DNA of 64,000 nucleotides, taken from positions 248,001-312,000 of the forward strand of contig NZ_BTPE01000004.1 of the NCBI RefSeq assembly GCF_036245645.1, in the 5' to 3' direction. The stretch's first letter is position 1; every line of letters begins with the position of its first letter. Made by a program: the position numbers and the translations under genes. The notes below the pieces were generated by a model. That model was not told where the DNA came from and made no database searches. It saw nothing but the letters and a program-made list of their open reading frames with translations. This document shows positions 33,834-43,400 of this stretch, piece after piece. Source of the DNA: Algoriphagus taiwanensis. Its GTDB lineage: Bacteria > Bacteroidota > Bacteroidia > Cytophagales > Cyclobacteriaceae.

Positions 33834-34850
33834 TTAGAATGCGTTGACGCCGTTTACTGTGGTGTATTTGAAGCTTAGTTTTTGATCAGGATAGACGTAT
33901 TTGAAGGCTGAGTGCATCATAATCGCCGCCTCGTGGAAGCCACAAAGGATTAGCTTCAGCTTACCAGGATAGGTATTGATGTCGCCGATGGCATAGATTC
34001 GCTCCACTCCGGTGGAGTAGTCACGAGTATCTACCTCGATGGCATTTTTATCAATAGTCAATCCCCAATCAGCGATAGGGCCAAGCTTGGGGCTGAGGCC
34101 AAACAAAGGAATCAGGTAGTCTGCGTCAATTTTGATTTCCTCTTTGTTTTTGCCTTCCAGAGTAACGGAATTCAATTTTCCGTTTCCTCCGATTTCTTTC
34201 AGATTGGCAGAAAGAATCAGGTCAATTTTGCCTTTGTTGGCTAGGTCAAAAACCTTAGAAGCAGAATCAGGCGCGCCTCTGAAAGTTTCGTTTCTGTGCA
34301 CTAGGGTCACTCTATTTGCTACTTTGGCCAGGTAGATCGTCCAGTCCAATGCAGAGTCTCCGCCTCCGGCGATGACCACATTTTTTTCACGGAAGGTCTC
34401 CGGGTTTTTGACCATGTAGGTTACCCCTTTTCCTTCATACTCTTCCAAGTTATTCAGCACAGGCTTTCTAGGCTCAAAACAACCCAATCCTCCCGCGATG
34501 ATGATGACCTTGGCGTGCACCTTAGTCTTTTCGTTGGTGGTGATGATGTAGCTCCCGTCGGCCTGCTTGTCCAAGTGGTCTACTCGCTCTCCAAGTGTGA
34601 AGGTGGGCTGGAAGGGCTTGGCTTGTTCCAACAGGTTGTCTACCAGTTCCTGTGCTTTGATTTCAGGATATCCCGGAATGTCGTAGATGGGTTTCTGAGG
34701 ATAAATTTCTGATAATTGTCCGCCTATCTGAGGCAGGGCGTCTATCAGGTGGCATCTCATTTTGAGCAGGCCTGCTTCGAAAACAGCAAACAGCCCGACA
34801 GGACCGGCTCCGATGATGCAAAGATCTGTATGGATCATATTGGTATTCAT
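33834..34850 (-). CDS. Thioredoxin reductase-like ferredoxin-NADP reductase
   Basis: This 338-residue protein has an FAD-binding start GAGPVGLFAVFEAG near residue 14, an NADPH-binding second Rossmann motif AGGGDSALDWTIYL near 162, and the GDINTYPGKLKLILCGFHEAA closing motif near 296, but no CxxC redox pair. That is the pattern of the YumC/FNR-type reductases. It passes electrons between NADPH and the ferredoxin encoded next. Either the ATG at 34850 or that at 34838 may be used. Confidence 0.93.
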   Translation of the reverse strand: MNTNMIHTDLCIIGAGPVGLFAVFEAGLLKMRCHLIDALPQIGGQLSEIYPQKPIYDIPGYPEIKAQELVDNLLEQAKPFQPTFTLGERVDHLDKQADGSYIITTNEKTKVHAKVIIIAGGLGCFEPRKPVLNNLEEYEGKGVTYMVKNPETFREKNVVIAGGGDSALDWTIYLAKVANRVTLVHRNETFRGAPDSASKVFDLANKGKIDLILSANLKEIGGNGKLNSVTLEGKNKEEIKIDADYLIPLFGLSPKLGPIADWGLTIDKNAIEVDTRDYSTGVERIYAIGDINTYPGKLKLILCGFHEAAIMMHSAFKYVYPDQKLSFKYTTVNGVNAF

Positions 34851-34900
34851 ATCTTATCTTCTTTAACCCTAGACAGGGAGTATTGTTTGTGTAGTTATAA

Positions 34901-34912
34901 TTAGTGTACTAA
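34901..34912. promoter_or_regulatory. Candidate MarR operator upstream of the reductase
   Basis: TTAGTGTACTAA is an inverted repeat, TTAGT-N2-ACTAA, in the gap between the MarR gene and the reductase start. A close relative of it lies ahead of the MarR gene. Confidence 0.45.
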
Positions 34913-34918
34913 CTATTT

Positions 34919-35368
34919 TCAATCCTCGATTTTTTGACCCTCCAAATTTTCATAAATCGTATTCAAAATCCGCTTGAATTCTTCGAAATCCTTTTCGTTG
35001 AGATTTTCCCAAGCTTTTTCTCTGATTTCCAAAATCTGAGGTTTGAGTTCGGCTACTTTTGCTATTCCAGACGGAGTTAGGTGCAGTTGGAAGCTTCTCC
35101 TGTCCAGCGGATGGGTGACCCGCTCCACATACCCTTTTTTGCAAAGCAAATCAATGATTCGGGTGAGGGTAGGGTGATCTTTGAATACCAAATTGGCGAG
35201 TTCCGTCTGACTCATTGGGCCATTTTCTGACAGATTTTTCAAGACCAACCACTGATCGACAGTCACATCAAATTCGCCCTGCTTGAATTGCTGTTGGGCA
35301 TATTGCTTCACGCGCCGGGCGGTCCGGTCAAGTAGGAAGGAATAGCGGGCAAATAGTTCTTGTGTCAT
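34919..35368 (-). CDS. MarR family transcriptional regulator
   Basis: The start is placed at the ATG of MTQELFARYSFLLDR (149 residues), since the upstream extension is unconserved. The winged helix-turn-helix has TVDQWLVLKNLSENGPMSQTELANLVFKDHPTLTRIIDLLCKKGYVER, the canonical MarR core, followed by the wing RRSFQLHLTPSGIAK. MarR proteins bind inverted repeats as dimers and respond to small phenolic or redox signals. The candidate operator is present ahead of this gene and ahead of the reductase-ferredoxin pair. Confidence 0.92.
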   Translation of the reverse strand: MTQELFARYSFLLDRTARRVKQYAQQQFKQGEFDVTVDQWLVLKNLSENGPMSQTELANLVFKDHPTLTRIIDLLCKKGYVERVTHPLDRRSFQLHLTPSGIAKVAELKPQILEIREKAWENLNEKDFEEFKRILNTIYENLEGQKIED

Positions 35369-35376
35369 GCAAATAA

Positions 35377-35388
35377 TTAGTGTGACAA
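35377..35388. promoter_or_regulatory. Candidate MarR operator upstream of marR-like gene
   Basis: TTAGTGTGACAA lies 8 bp ahead of the MarR ATG and shares TTAGTGT and the final AA with the site at 34901-34912, suggesting autoregulation. Confidence 0.4.
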
Positions 35389-35570
35389 ATATAAGGACTT
35401 TCGAGCATTTTATCTTTTTTCTGGATTGTATCTGATTTTTTTTCAGAAAATGCCCCCTCTTTGTCAAATACTTGGCCGAGCATATCCATTCAATGAACTC
35501 ATCCCCTTATTTTTAACCTGCTTAACACCAAATCCCGGAGTAGACCCACTCCTGCCTGAATTACTTTATT

Positions 35571-35837
35571 ATGAATTGGAACTCTGTCATTGACAAAGCC
35601 TTGGAGGTATTGCGTACCTCTGACAAGGGATATGTCCTCATGGATATGTATAACAATATCCTGACCCCTGAAGAGGCTGCTTTCAACAAAATCCAAGTGA
35701 CACCTTACAATGCCCTGAAATTTATCCAAACTCAATTTTCTGCCATGGGCTTGGATATTTCAGACAAGCATGTGCGGATTAAACTCATCGCTTTGCTGGA
35801 GGAATTTGAAAGGCTTCAGAAAGAAAGAATCAAGTAA
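35571..35837 (+). CDS. Small hypothetical protein
   Basis: An 88-residue soluble protein with an alpha-helical composition (DKALEVLRTSDKGYVLMDMYNNIL, then LIALLEEFERLQKERIK). No signal peptide and no recognised family. The reading frame is open between a divergent MarR region and a convergent DUF3820 gene 6 bp away, and codon use appears ordinary, so it is likely real. Confidence 0.6.
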   Translation: MNWNSVIDKALEVLRTSDKGYVLMDMYNNILTPEEAAFNKIQVTPYNALKFIQTQFSAMGLDISDKHVRIKLIALLEEFERLQKERIK

Positions 35838-35843
35838 GGCTTT

Positions 35844-36068
35844 TTAGCCCTTTCCGTAGGTTCTTCTAAGTTCGGTCAGGATTCCTTCCAGACCGTTGAG
35901 GCGAATTTCATAAAGCGTACTCAGCTGCATCCCTAGTTTGCCAGGAGGAAAGCCCTGTCCTTTCATCCATACAAGATAGTACTCGGGGATATCGCAGAGG
36001 AGTCTGCCTTTGTATTTTCCAAAAGGCATGGTTTGATTTACTAAGTCGATCAAAATTTCCCTATTCAT
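35844..36068 (-). CDS. DUF3820 family protein
   Basis: The 74-residue protein contains TMPFGKYKGRLLCDIPEYYLVWMKGQGFPPGKLG, the family core of DUF3820, with the glycine-rich FGKYKG element and the PEYYLxW motif. Function is unknown. It is often a single small gene. Confidence 0.85.
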   Translation of the reverse strand: MNREILIDLVNQTMPFGKYKGRLLCDIPEYYLVWMKGQGFPPGKLGMQLSTLYEIRLNGLEGILTELRRTYGKG

Positions 36069-36218
36069 CCCTGCAAAGCTAGAGGAAAAGGAGCAAAAAC
36101 ATGGATTTAGAATTACCCTTGATTTTATCTCCCGCTCTTGTTTTTGTGGGGTCTTTTCGACTTGAAAATTTTTTTATTAGAAAAATCGGTTATCTATTTA
36201 ACTATTGAGAACTCCCGT

Positions 36219-36226
36219 TACCTTTG
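36219..36226 (+). promoter_or_regulatory. Perfect -7 element upstream of the beta-barrel gene
   Basis: TACCTTTG matches TAnnTTTG; the -33 region is weak. It puts the start codon of the next gene downstream of about 36232. Confidence 0.5.
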
Positions 36227-36266
36227 CAACGAAAACCTGTATTCTCACTGTCTAATTATTTTCCTC

Positions 36267-37412
36267 TTGCTAGTTACTCTCTCCCTTGCCCCTATACGGG
36301 TATTTTTGTTGGTTTTTGGTCTGTTTTTATTTTTCTGTATTCGCTCGGAGGCCCAAACTTCCATGAAAACAGATTACATCATCATTAATGATTCGATCTT
36401 CGCACAGGGAAAAGTCGAGGGAATCCCCGTGGAAGACAATCGGGTGGTTTATTTCATAAGAAGTAAGCGGGAAGGGCCTAAGCGATATTCGGTCGAAGAG
36501 GTCTCCGAATTTCAGGTGTCCGAAAGGAAATTTTTCAGAAAGCGATTGAACTGGCAAGGAAAAAGTCAATTTGTCTTTTTGGAAAGACTTCCCAGGCCTT
36601 TCGTAAAGGCGATTTTCTGGAAATTGAACGGGGAACCCAATCAATTCTTTGTGGAAGTGGATCAGGAGCTCCTTCCTTTGGAGGAGGATTATAAGGAAAC
36701 CTTGAGATCAGCTTTTTCAGATAAGAGTCTGGAAAATCTGATCCCTATCACGAGGTTGAAAGAGGGTTCACTCATCTACTTTTCCAGGACAGCTAGCACT
36801 ATCCAGAAGGAGAGGACTTTCTCCAAGTTTGCCTCCATCACTCCCCACGCAGGTATTGGATTGAATTCGATTGAGTTTTTGATACCTGAAAGTCTCGAGG
36901 AGGTCAAGCTGCAGGCTGCTGCACCTGTGATCGGGCTGAACGGTGAATTATTTTTGAACTTTAATAGAAGCCTTTCCTTCAATTTGGGATTGAAATGGTC
37001 GCAATTGGATGCACAGCAATTCCGGCAATATTCATGGAAAGGTTCTGATTTTCAGACCGACGTATTTGTAGATATGTCTTGGGTTCAGGTACCCGTTGCC
37101 GCTCGATATTACTTTGATTTGAATCCAAATCGGTTCAGGATTTTTGCAGAAGCAGGGTTGGTTTATGTTCAAGCTTTCTATTCGACTTCAGGGCTTTTTA
37201 TGGCAGAGATAGAAGGCAATCAAGTCACTACTTCTTCACCTCCTCTGGAACTGGGAACAACCTTTACTGGCACTGGATTTGGCTTGGGTGCTGATAAATA
37301 TCTTCCCAATCGAAGAGCGGTAGTTTTTGGATTCAACTATTCCAAGGCTACCGGAGATTCTAAGGATGGAGCGCTGGCAGGTTTGAATTTTTATTTGGGA
37401 TATAAATTTTAA
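36267..37412 (+). CDS. Outer-membrane beta-barrel (porin-like) protein with non-ATG start
   Basis: The frame encodes a signal peptide (IRVFLLVFGLFLFFCIRSEAQ) followed by a short N-terminal domain and a C-terminal beta-barrel (NFNRSLSFNLGLKWSQLDAQQ, WVQVPVAARYYFDL, RFRIFAEAGLVYVQAF), ending in LAGLNFYLGYKF, an outer-membrane terminal signal. No ATG lies between the promoter and the end of the signal peptide. I propose the TTG at 36267 (381 residues). The next better fit, an ATA at 36294, would give an ideal signal peptide but needs a mutated start. It is followed immediately by a TIG/kelch-like lipoprotein gene. Confidence 0.7.
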   Translation: MLVTLSLAPIRVFLLVFGLFLFFCIRSEAQTSMKTDYIIINDSIFAQGKVEGIPVEDNRVVYFIRSKREGPKRYSVEEVSEFQVSERKFFRKRLNWQGKSQFVFLERLPRPFVKAIFWKLNGEPNQFFVEVDQELLPLEEDYKETLRSAFSDKSLENLIPITRLKEGSLIYFSRTASTIQKERTFSKFASITPHAGIGLNSIEFLIPESLEEVKLQAAAPVIGLNGELFLNFNRSLSFNLGLKWSQLDAQQFRQYSWKGSDFQTDVFVDMSWVQVPVAARYYFDLNPNRFRIFAEAGLVYVQAFYSTSGLFMAEIEGNQVTTSSPPLELGTTFTGTGFGLGADKYLPNRRAVVFGFNYSKATGDSKDGALAGLNFYLGYKF

Positions 37413-37413
37413 A

Positions 37414-39213
37414 ATGATGAATTGGTTAAGACATAGTTTTTGGGTTGTAATGATTTTGCTGGCCGGGACTTCCTGCCGACAAGAGGAAGAAATAACACTG
37501 AGGGATTATCCATTCATAGAGAGCTTGGGTGTTTCTGATTTGAATCAAACTGGTGTTTCAGTAAATTTTGAAATTAAGAAAGCTGGAAGAAATTCTATTC
37601 AAGAGCATGGTCTTGAGTATTTTTTGAGTTCACCCAATGCCAACCCCACGGAGTTTGCAGATGTGATGAAGGTATCTCAGGCGGGATCTCCCAGCGGAGA
37701 GGTCGGGTCCCTTCGGATTCAGTACGACTTGATTGATGGTAGAAATTACTTGGTAAGACCCTATGTGAAAGCAGGTGAGACGACCGTCTACGGGGAATTT
37801 CTTCCATTTACCAGTTTGGGGACCTCTCCTCCAGTAGTCACCGAGGTAAGTCCGACCTCCTTTTATAGAAGTGCCAGAATCACCATTAAGGGAGACTTTT
37901 TTAATTCGCGGATCGAAAACAATGAAGTCAGGATTCCCGAATTGGAAAATGATTTTCGTGTAACCCTTTTGAGCGCGACCAATCAGCAATTGGAAATTTT
38001 GGTAGAAAATACCTCGTATAATTTCCAGCCCACTGAGCAAAAATTCGATTTATTGATCAAAAGCGGCGGGAAGACGGTTACCCTTTCAGATGTGTTTTCT
38101 ATTACGGTACCTTCTATTCTGTCGGTGGAGCCTAGGCAAGTCTATGTGGGGGAAAAGCTAAGGATTTTCACCAGCTATCCTGAGCTCAACATAACTTATG
38201 ATTTTTTGCTGCAATCGGGAGAAAACTTTATTCAGGAAATTTATCCATTGACCTCTTTGGAGGGAGGTGTCTATGAAGGATCAGTACGATCTCTTCCCAC
38301 AGGCCCCTCTTTTATTAGAATGTCATTTCCCGGTTATTTTAGTCAATATTCCCAGCCCATAGAAATTCTTCCTTCTTGGGAAGTATTCCAAGATGGACTG
38401 GATGTCCCTCAACTCCATGAATTTCGCAAGTATCCATTTGGTGACCGGATTATCTTTTGGAAAAACAGTGGGGACGAGAGGGAAAAATTTTATCAACTTC
38501 AAGTGGGAAACACGTCCTTGGAAGCGTTTCAAGATGAGGCCAACCAGCCTTTTCAGCGAATTGCCGAACTGATGGTAGGGCTGAATGACAGGTATATTTA
38601 TTACGGCTTGGGCGTGGAGTTTTCCGGTAATAATGAGATCCATCACAAGGATTTTCATCGCTATGATTTTCAGACAGGTCGATGGGAAAGACTGGGCGAT
38701 TTCCCTTTTGATTTTTCGCACGTAGTGAAATCATTCTCCGTCAATGGAAAAATTTATGCTGTCTTATTTAATTACCTCAATTTCCGGGAATATGATCCGA
38801 TCACTGACCAATGGAGGTTAAGCGAGATTCAGGTGCCTTCTGAGGTCAGAAATTCAAATAGCTGGGTAGTGGTAGGCGATTATTTCTATTTTGTTTCCGG
38901 GAATTCAACCTTGCAGATTAAAAGGTATCGTATAGGCGGGCAAGTTGAACCTGTGGCAAATGGACCTTCACTTTTCAACTTTCAAGTAAACATGAGTGAA
39001 TGGAAAGGGAATTTACTGATTTCCGATGGAAGTAATCTTTACCGTTTGGACTTGAATACACTTAGATTAAATGCAATCCAACGGATCTACGAGAGCCCAT
39101 TCAATTATTTTACCTCTTGGCCTACTTCGCAAGGGTTTCTTCAGGCTTTACCGGTCAATGGGAATTCCTACATTCAGGAAAATAAAGTATATCGATTGAT
39201 TCAGGAATTCTGA
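37414..39213 (+). CDS. TIG-domain and kelch-like lipoprotein
   Basis: The 599-residue protein has a lipobox (LLAGTSC), a fibronectin-like N-terminal domain (about 35-130), IPT/TIG domains (VVTEVSPTSFYRSARITIKGDFF from about 140, then SVEPRQVYVGEKLRI from about 233) and a C-terminal half with kelch-type turns (YIYYGLGVEF, KDFHRYDFQTGRWERLGD, FREYDPITDQWRLSEIQ), likely a beta-propeller. Two adjacent Met (37414, 37417) are candidate starts. It lies directly after the beta-barrel gene, so both are probably one unit at the cell surface. A ligand role such as polysaccharide or protein binding is plausible but unproven. Confidence 0.75.
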   Translation: MMNWLRHSFWVVMILLAGTSCRQEEEITLRDYPFIESLGVSDLNQTGVSVNFEIKKAGRNSIQEHGLEYFLSSPNANPTEFADVMKVSQAGSPSGEVGSLRIQYDLIDGRNYLVRPYVKAGETTVYGEFLPFTSLGTSPPVVTEVSPTSFYRSARITIKGDFFNSRIENNEVRIPELENDFRVTLLSATNQQLEILVENTSYNFQPTEQKFDLLIKSGGKTVTLSDVFSITVPSILSVEPRQVYVGEKLRIFTSYPELNITYDFLLQSGENFIQEIYPLTSLEGGVYEGSVRSLPTGPSFIRMSFPGYFSQYSQPIEILPSWEVFQDGLDVPQLHEFRKYPFGDRIIFWKNSGDEREKFYQLQVGNTSLEAFQDEANQPFQRIAELMVGLNDRYIYYGLGVEFSGNNEIHHKDFHRYDFQTGRWERLGDFPFDFSHVVKSFSVNGKIYAVLFNYLNFREYDPITDQWRLSEIQVPSEVRNSNSWVVVGDYFYFVSGNSTLQIKRYRIGGQVEPVANGPSLFNFQVNMSEWKGNLLISDGSNLYRLDLNTLRLNAIQRIYESPFNYFTSWPTSQGFLQALPVNGNSYIQENKVYRLIQEF

Positions 39214-39302
39214 TAGGTCTTGATTTTCTGAAAAAACAGGTTTTTTCTGCCTAAGAAATCATGGCTAAAACTAGGGAATCTGTTTTTGGATCCATCCTGA
39301 GC

Positions 39303-39350
39303 AAAGGCAGTTCGTCCTTCAAAAAAATGGGGTGAAACTGCCTTTTTTTT
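39303..39350 (+). terminator. Long-loop terminator after the kelch lipoprotein
   Basis: AAAGGCAGTT (39303-39312) pairs with AACTGCCTTT (39336-39345) around a 23-base loop, then a T run. A second short palindrome, GAAAAAAC-AG-GTTTTTTC, lies upstream at about 39228-39249. Confidence 0.6.
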
Positions 39351-39395
39351 GAAAAAATACCCACTACTGGGTATTTTTCTACCCTCCTCAATCCC

Positions 39396-39403
39396 TACCT
39401 TTG
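39396..39403 (+). promoter_or_regulatory. Perfect -7 element TACCTTTG
   Basis: It lies 153 bp ahead of the ATG at 39557. A T-rich -33 candidate lies at about 39374. The long leader contains an 11-codon mini-frame at 39484-39519 (ATG GGA ATA), which may be a leader peptide or chance. Confidence 0.45.
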
Positions 39404-39556
39404 AGTAATTACAAGGCAGAAATTAAAGCCTTCAAGTGGGTACTTTTTCCTGTTAATTTTTATCGGCGTGAGGAAAAATTCAGATGGGAATAAAGTTTGG
39501 CATCCAATTGGGTGATTAGTGACTACCAGCCTTTCCAATGTGTGAAAAGCTTTTTT

Positions 39557-39757
39557 ATGATCTATTTTAAAAACAGGTTTACTTTGAAAAAACATTCCGA
39601 AAAAGTGCAAGCTAAAAGAGAGGATATTCTCAGAAAGCGCAGGAAAAAAAATGAGGAGTTTCGGATTGATTTCATGCCCCTGTGCATGGATGAGGACCTT
39701 CAGGCAATGAGCGATTTTTATCAGGAGAAAAACAAGAAAAAGGATAACCTGGATTAA
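39557..39757 (+). CDS. Small basic hypothetical protein
   Basis: The 66-residue protein starts with MIYFKNRFTLKKHSEK and is rich in Lys and Arg (QAKREDILRKRRKKNEEF), then turns acidic near PLCMDEDLQ. A TTG start at 39497 would add 20 residues. The -7 element is upstream. No family recognised; it could be a nucleic-acid-binding protein. Confidence 0.5.
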   Translation: MIYFKNRFTLKKHSEKVQAKREDILRKRRKKNEEFRIDFMPLCMDEDLQAMSDFYQEKNKKKDNLD

Positions 39758-39828
39758 TTCCGGCCAACTTGAGCTGGAATTGACTATTCAAAGTTTCCTT
39801 TTTTTACCTTTCGGGCAAATTTCCAAGT

Positions 39829-40080
39829 ATGTTTGACAGTCCCGATTATCCCAAATCCCTTTCCGAAGATCAATTTGAGCTTTGGATGGAAAAGGGGAGA
39901 AACAGTCCGCTTTCCTATTCTTACCTTTTTATAATCTGGAGTGAACTGGATGAAGATTATTATCCAGTATTTGCCGAGGAGAGAGAGGCCATTGAGGAAT
40001 TTGGTAGATATGGGCTTTCGGCCGAAAACCAAGTTTTGGTAGCGGCCTATGATCTATTTTCACAAACTAGGGTGGCCTAG
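39829..40080 (+). CDS. Small acidic hypothetical protein
   Basis: The 83-residue protein is acidic and aromatic-rich (PDYPKSLSEDQFELWMEKGR, then WSELDEDYYPVFAEEREAIEEFG). A near-consensus -7 TACCTTTC lies at 39805-39812. It has no signal peptide. The function is not recognised. It sits between the small basic protein and a degraded stretch. Confidence 0.6.
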   Translation: MFDSPDYPKSLSEDQFELWMEKGRNSPLSYSYLFIIWSELDEDYYPVFAEEREAIEEFGRYGLSAENQVLVAAYDLFSQTRVA

Positions 40081-40492
40081 GATATCCAGTTAGTTTATTC
40101 CCAAACCTGTACTTTTCCTCCATGTGAGATCATCAATTCATTGATAGCAGAAATGCTACTTCTTCTTTTGGATAGGGTAAAGGAAAAGCAGGAGATAGAA
40201 GTTAGGTGATGGATGTGCAGGCAAATCAGATCCAAACGCTTTTGTTTCGTCCAATGCCCACATGGTGCCCTTGGCAGCTATGATGTAGTCCACCGAATTG
40301 GTCAATCCTGGCCAAGTCAGTACTTTCCAAACACCCAAGTGACAGTATCCGGAGACTTCTTTCCAATCCTTCTCTTTTTTGGATTACCCTCTGATTTTTC
40401 AGACCTAATTTAGCCGGGAGACGCAGAAAAAAATCTGCTCATAATCCCAATTTTGCTATTTTGCACAAGCGTGGATTTAGTGGATTTTTGGT
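40081..40492 (-). pseudogene. Possible decayed gene fragment in the gap before the CHAT gene
   Basis: This 412-bp gap has no intact gene. On the minus strand, pieces of protein-like sequence occur in different frames: GVWKVLTWPGLTNSVDYIIAAKGTMWALDE in one frame near 40338-40250, and a C-terminal-like INELMISHGGKVQVWE at about 40130-40083 in another. This suggests a frameshifted remnant of a propeller or kelch-like protein. It is weak evidence. Confidence 0.25.
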
Positions 40493-43400
40493 ATGCAAAG
40501 ATGGTTGAGTAGTCTTTTTATTTTGCTTTTCTGTGTTCAGATGGAGGGTTTTTCCCAAGCATTTGATGCCTATTTGGATTCAATAGATCGGGGTAAGAAA
40601 ACCAACTTTTCCTATAACCGAAAAGCTGCTTCCGACTTTATGGAGAAGGTTTTGATTGGAGGACTTGGTTCGGAAACCCAGCTAACTCAGGCATTTCGGG
40701 CCTGGACTGAGCTAACATTTTTTGGCCGACGCTACCGTGAACTTTTAGAAAAAGGCCCTTCCTACCTTGAACTCTTTTCCCAAAGCCCCAACAGAAATTT
40801 GCTTCAAGCCGAATGGAGCTACTTTGATTATTCTTCTCAAGTGGCCTTGACCGGAAAGCAGGATTTGGCGCATTTGCAATCTCTAGTTAATCGACTTTCG
40901 AATTTCCCTCAAAGCAGACGCGTCTACGGGCTATCATTGGATCGGCTGGGAAGGACCTATTTTGACCTCAACAGGTATCAGGAAGCACTGACCGCCTTGA
41001 AGCAAGCAGATCAGATTTTTTCAGAAATGGGGTTTTTGCTCGTATCATCCAGCAATAGAACAGTGCAAGGGGTGGTCTGGGATGCTTTGGAGCAGTTTTC
41101 GGCATCTGCTGAGGCTTATGAATCTTCTACTCAGCTTTTGGGACTCTTGGATCAGAAACCTTACAGTACTATTGCCGCCAATTCTTATAATCTTGGGATT
41201 CTATATCTGGACAGGCTAGGAGACCCATTTCGGGCCTTGCCCTATTTCAAGCAGGCTTTGGACAGTGATCGAAAAGACGGTGGTGATTCCAGTTTTTATT
41301 TGGGAGATGATTACAAAATGTTGTCTCTTGCCGCCTTAAAAATGGGAGATCTCAGCCAGGCAGAATTTCAAGCCAGAAGATCTGTGGGGCATTTTCAGGC
41401 AATCGGTCAGGAATCTTCCACCCAAATGGCCTCTTCCAAACTTCAGTTGGCATTGGTCCTTCATCACCGGAAAAAGTCTGAAGAGTCAGTCAAGCTCGCA
41501 AAGCAAGCTTTGGAAATTCTCGAAAGAGAAAGGCGGACAAAGAATACCGACGTAAGGAGATCAAAAGCACAGGGATTTAATCAGTTGGGCCTGTATCTGA
41601 GCCAATTGGGAGATGTGGTAGGCGCAAAAGCTGCGTTTGATCAAGCCTTGAGTTTGGCTGATGAGTTGGGTAGGGATATTTTTAAGATTGAGGCTTTGAA
41701 AGGCTTGATCCGTTTGGCTATGACTCAGGGAAATTTCCCATCGGCCAGGATCTACCTTTCGGAGTTGGATCATATTCTTAATTCAAAATTCAAGGATGCA
41801 GCCTCACTTCAGGCAGAATCCAAGCTGCTCCATTTGGAATTGGAGCAAAAGGAGGGTCGAAGTAATCATGTGAGTTGGGAGCGTTCTTTGGATCAGTTGA
41901 TAGAAGAGTTGGTAAGATTAAAATCTTCCCGTGGATTGCTTTTGGAGGCTATGCGGCTAAAGGCTGTTTTTTTGCAGACGGGTACTCAAGATCAAAATGC
42001 AGCTTCAACCTTTTTGAACGAAGTTATTTCTCAGGTGGAGACTCTGAAAAGAGATCAAACCGGCCTGATCAATTCTGTCTCCGTGCTGACTGAAGTAAAG
42101 CCATTGATCGAGGAATCGCTTTTTTTGGCCTGGACATTTCAAGGAAAGGAGAAAGATAAGTCGAAGGTCTGGGGTGATTTGGCCATCAGGCTGATGGAGA
42201 TCCAAAGGAAGGTGGTTTATGAACAAGGCAGAGGTGAGGAGTTGGTCAAGATGTGGGAAGAGAAAGATAAAAGGTCTTGGCAGATCACCAGGCAATCTCT
42301 GGCAGAAGTAAGGATCAAAATCGCAGGTATTCAGCAGGGCCAAAACTCCGACAAATCCAAGCTTTTGGATTGGTATGAGGAGGAGGATAGCCTTCTTAAT
42401 CTTCTTTCTACTATCGAATCCAAAATGAAGTCACCAAAAGAGTCAGGCCTTGACTCCGATGTGATCCAGAGGATATTAAGCGATCTCAAGGAGGGGCAAG
42501 GATTGATTTCTTTTTTTCTTGGGGAGGAATCCATTTTTTATTGGATTGGAGATTCTAAAGGGTCAAGTTTTGGGTATCTGGATCATAGCGCTGACAGGAT
42601 TTTGGACCTCACCTCTTGGGTAGGTCAGATCAAAAATCCCGTGAGATCGGGGTCTTTACCCGATTTATGGGTAGAGGATTGGATTCCGGGCTTTTCTTCT
42701 TCCTACCAATCCCTTACAGTGGTACCTGATGGTTTGCTTTGTCAGGTGCCTTTTGAGGTTTTTAAGCTAAAGGATCAAAAGCCATTGATAGAAAATACTA
42801 CCGTCCGATATATCCCTAGCTTCCAGGTCCTGCAAAAGAGACCGATTGATCATTTAGAAAAAGACTGGATGGGTTTTGCGCCCTCCTACAAGTTAAGGTC
42901 TCTGCCTGGTAACAGGGAAGAGGTGACCCAATTGAGCCGTTTGACAGGAGGAGAAGCCTACTTTGACTCTGCAGCTTCCAAAGCCAATTTCTTGAATAAA
43001 GCCCCGAGGGCAGGCCTGATTCATCTGGCAGTCCATGGAGAATTGGATGGGATTTCACCCAATTTCAGTAGACTGTGGTTTGGGGATGAGGAAGAGGAGA
43101 CCCTTACTGCCTTAGAGATATTCGAAATGCCACTGGACGCAGAACTGGCCGTGCTGAGTGCCTGCAATTCGGGGGTGGGGGATGAGCAATTTGGTAATGG
43201 ATTGCTCAGTTTGGCTTACTCTTTTATGGTGGCGGGGACTCAAAGTACAGTCATGAGTCTTTGGGAAGTTCCGGATAGGGAAACCGGGATTTTGATGGAA
43301 GCTTTTTACCAGCGTCTCAAAGAGGGCAATCGAAAGGACGAAGCTCTTCGCTTAGCCAAATTGGACTATTTGAGTCAGGTGAATGATCCTGCCTTGGCCG

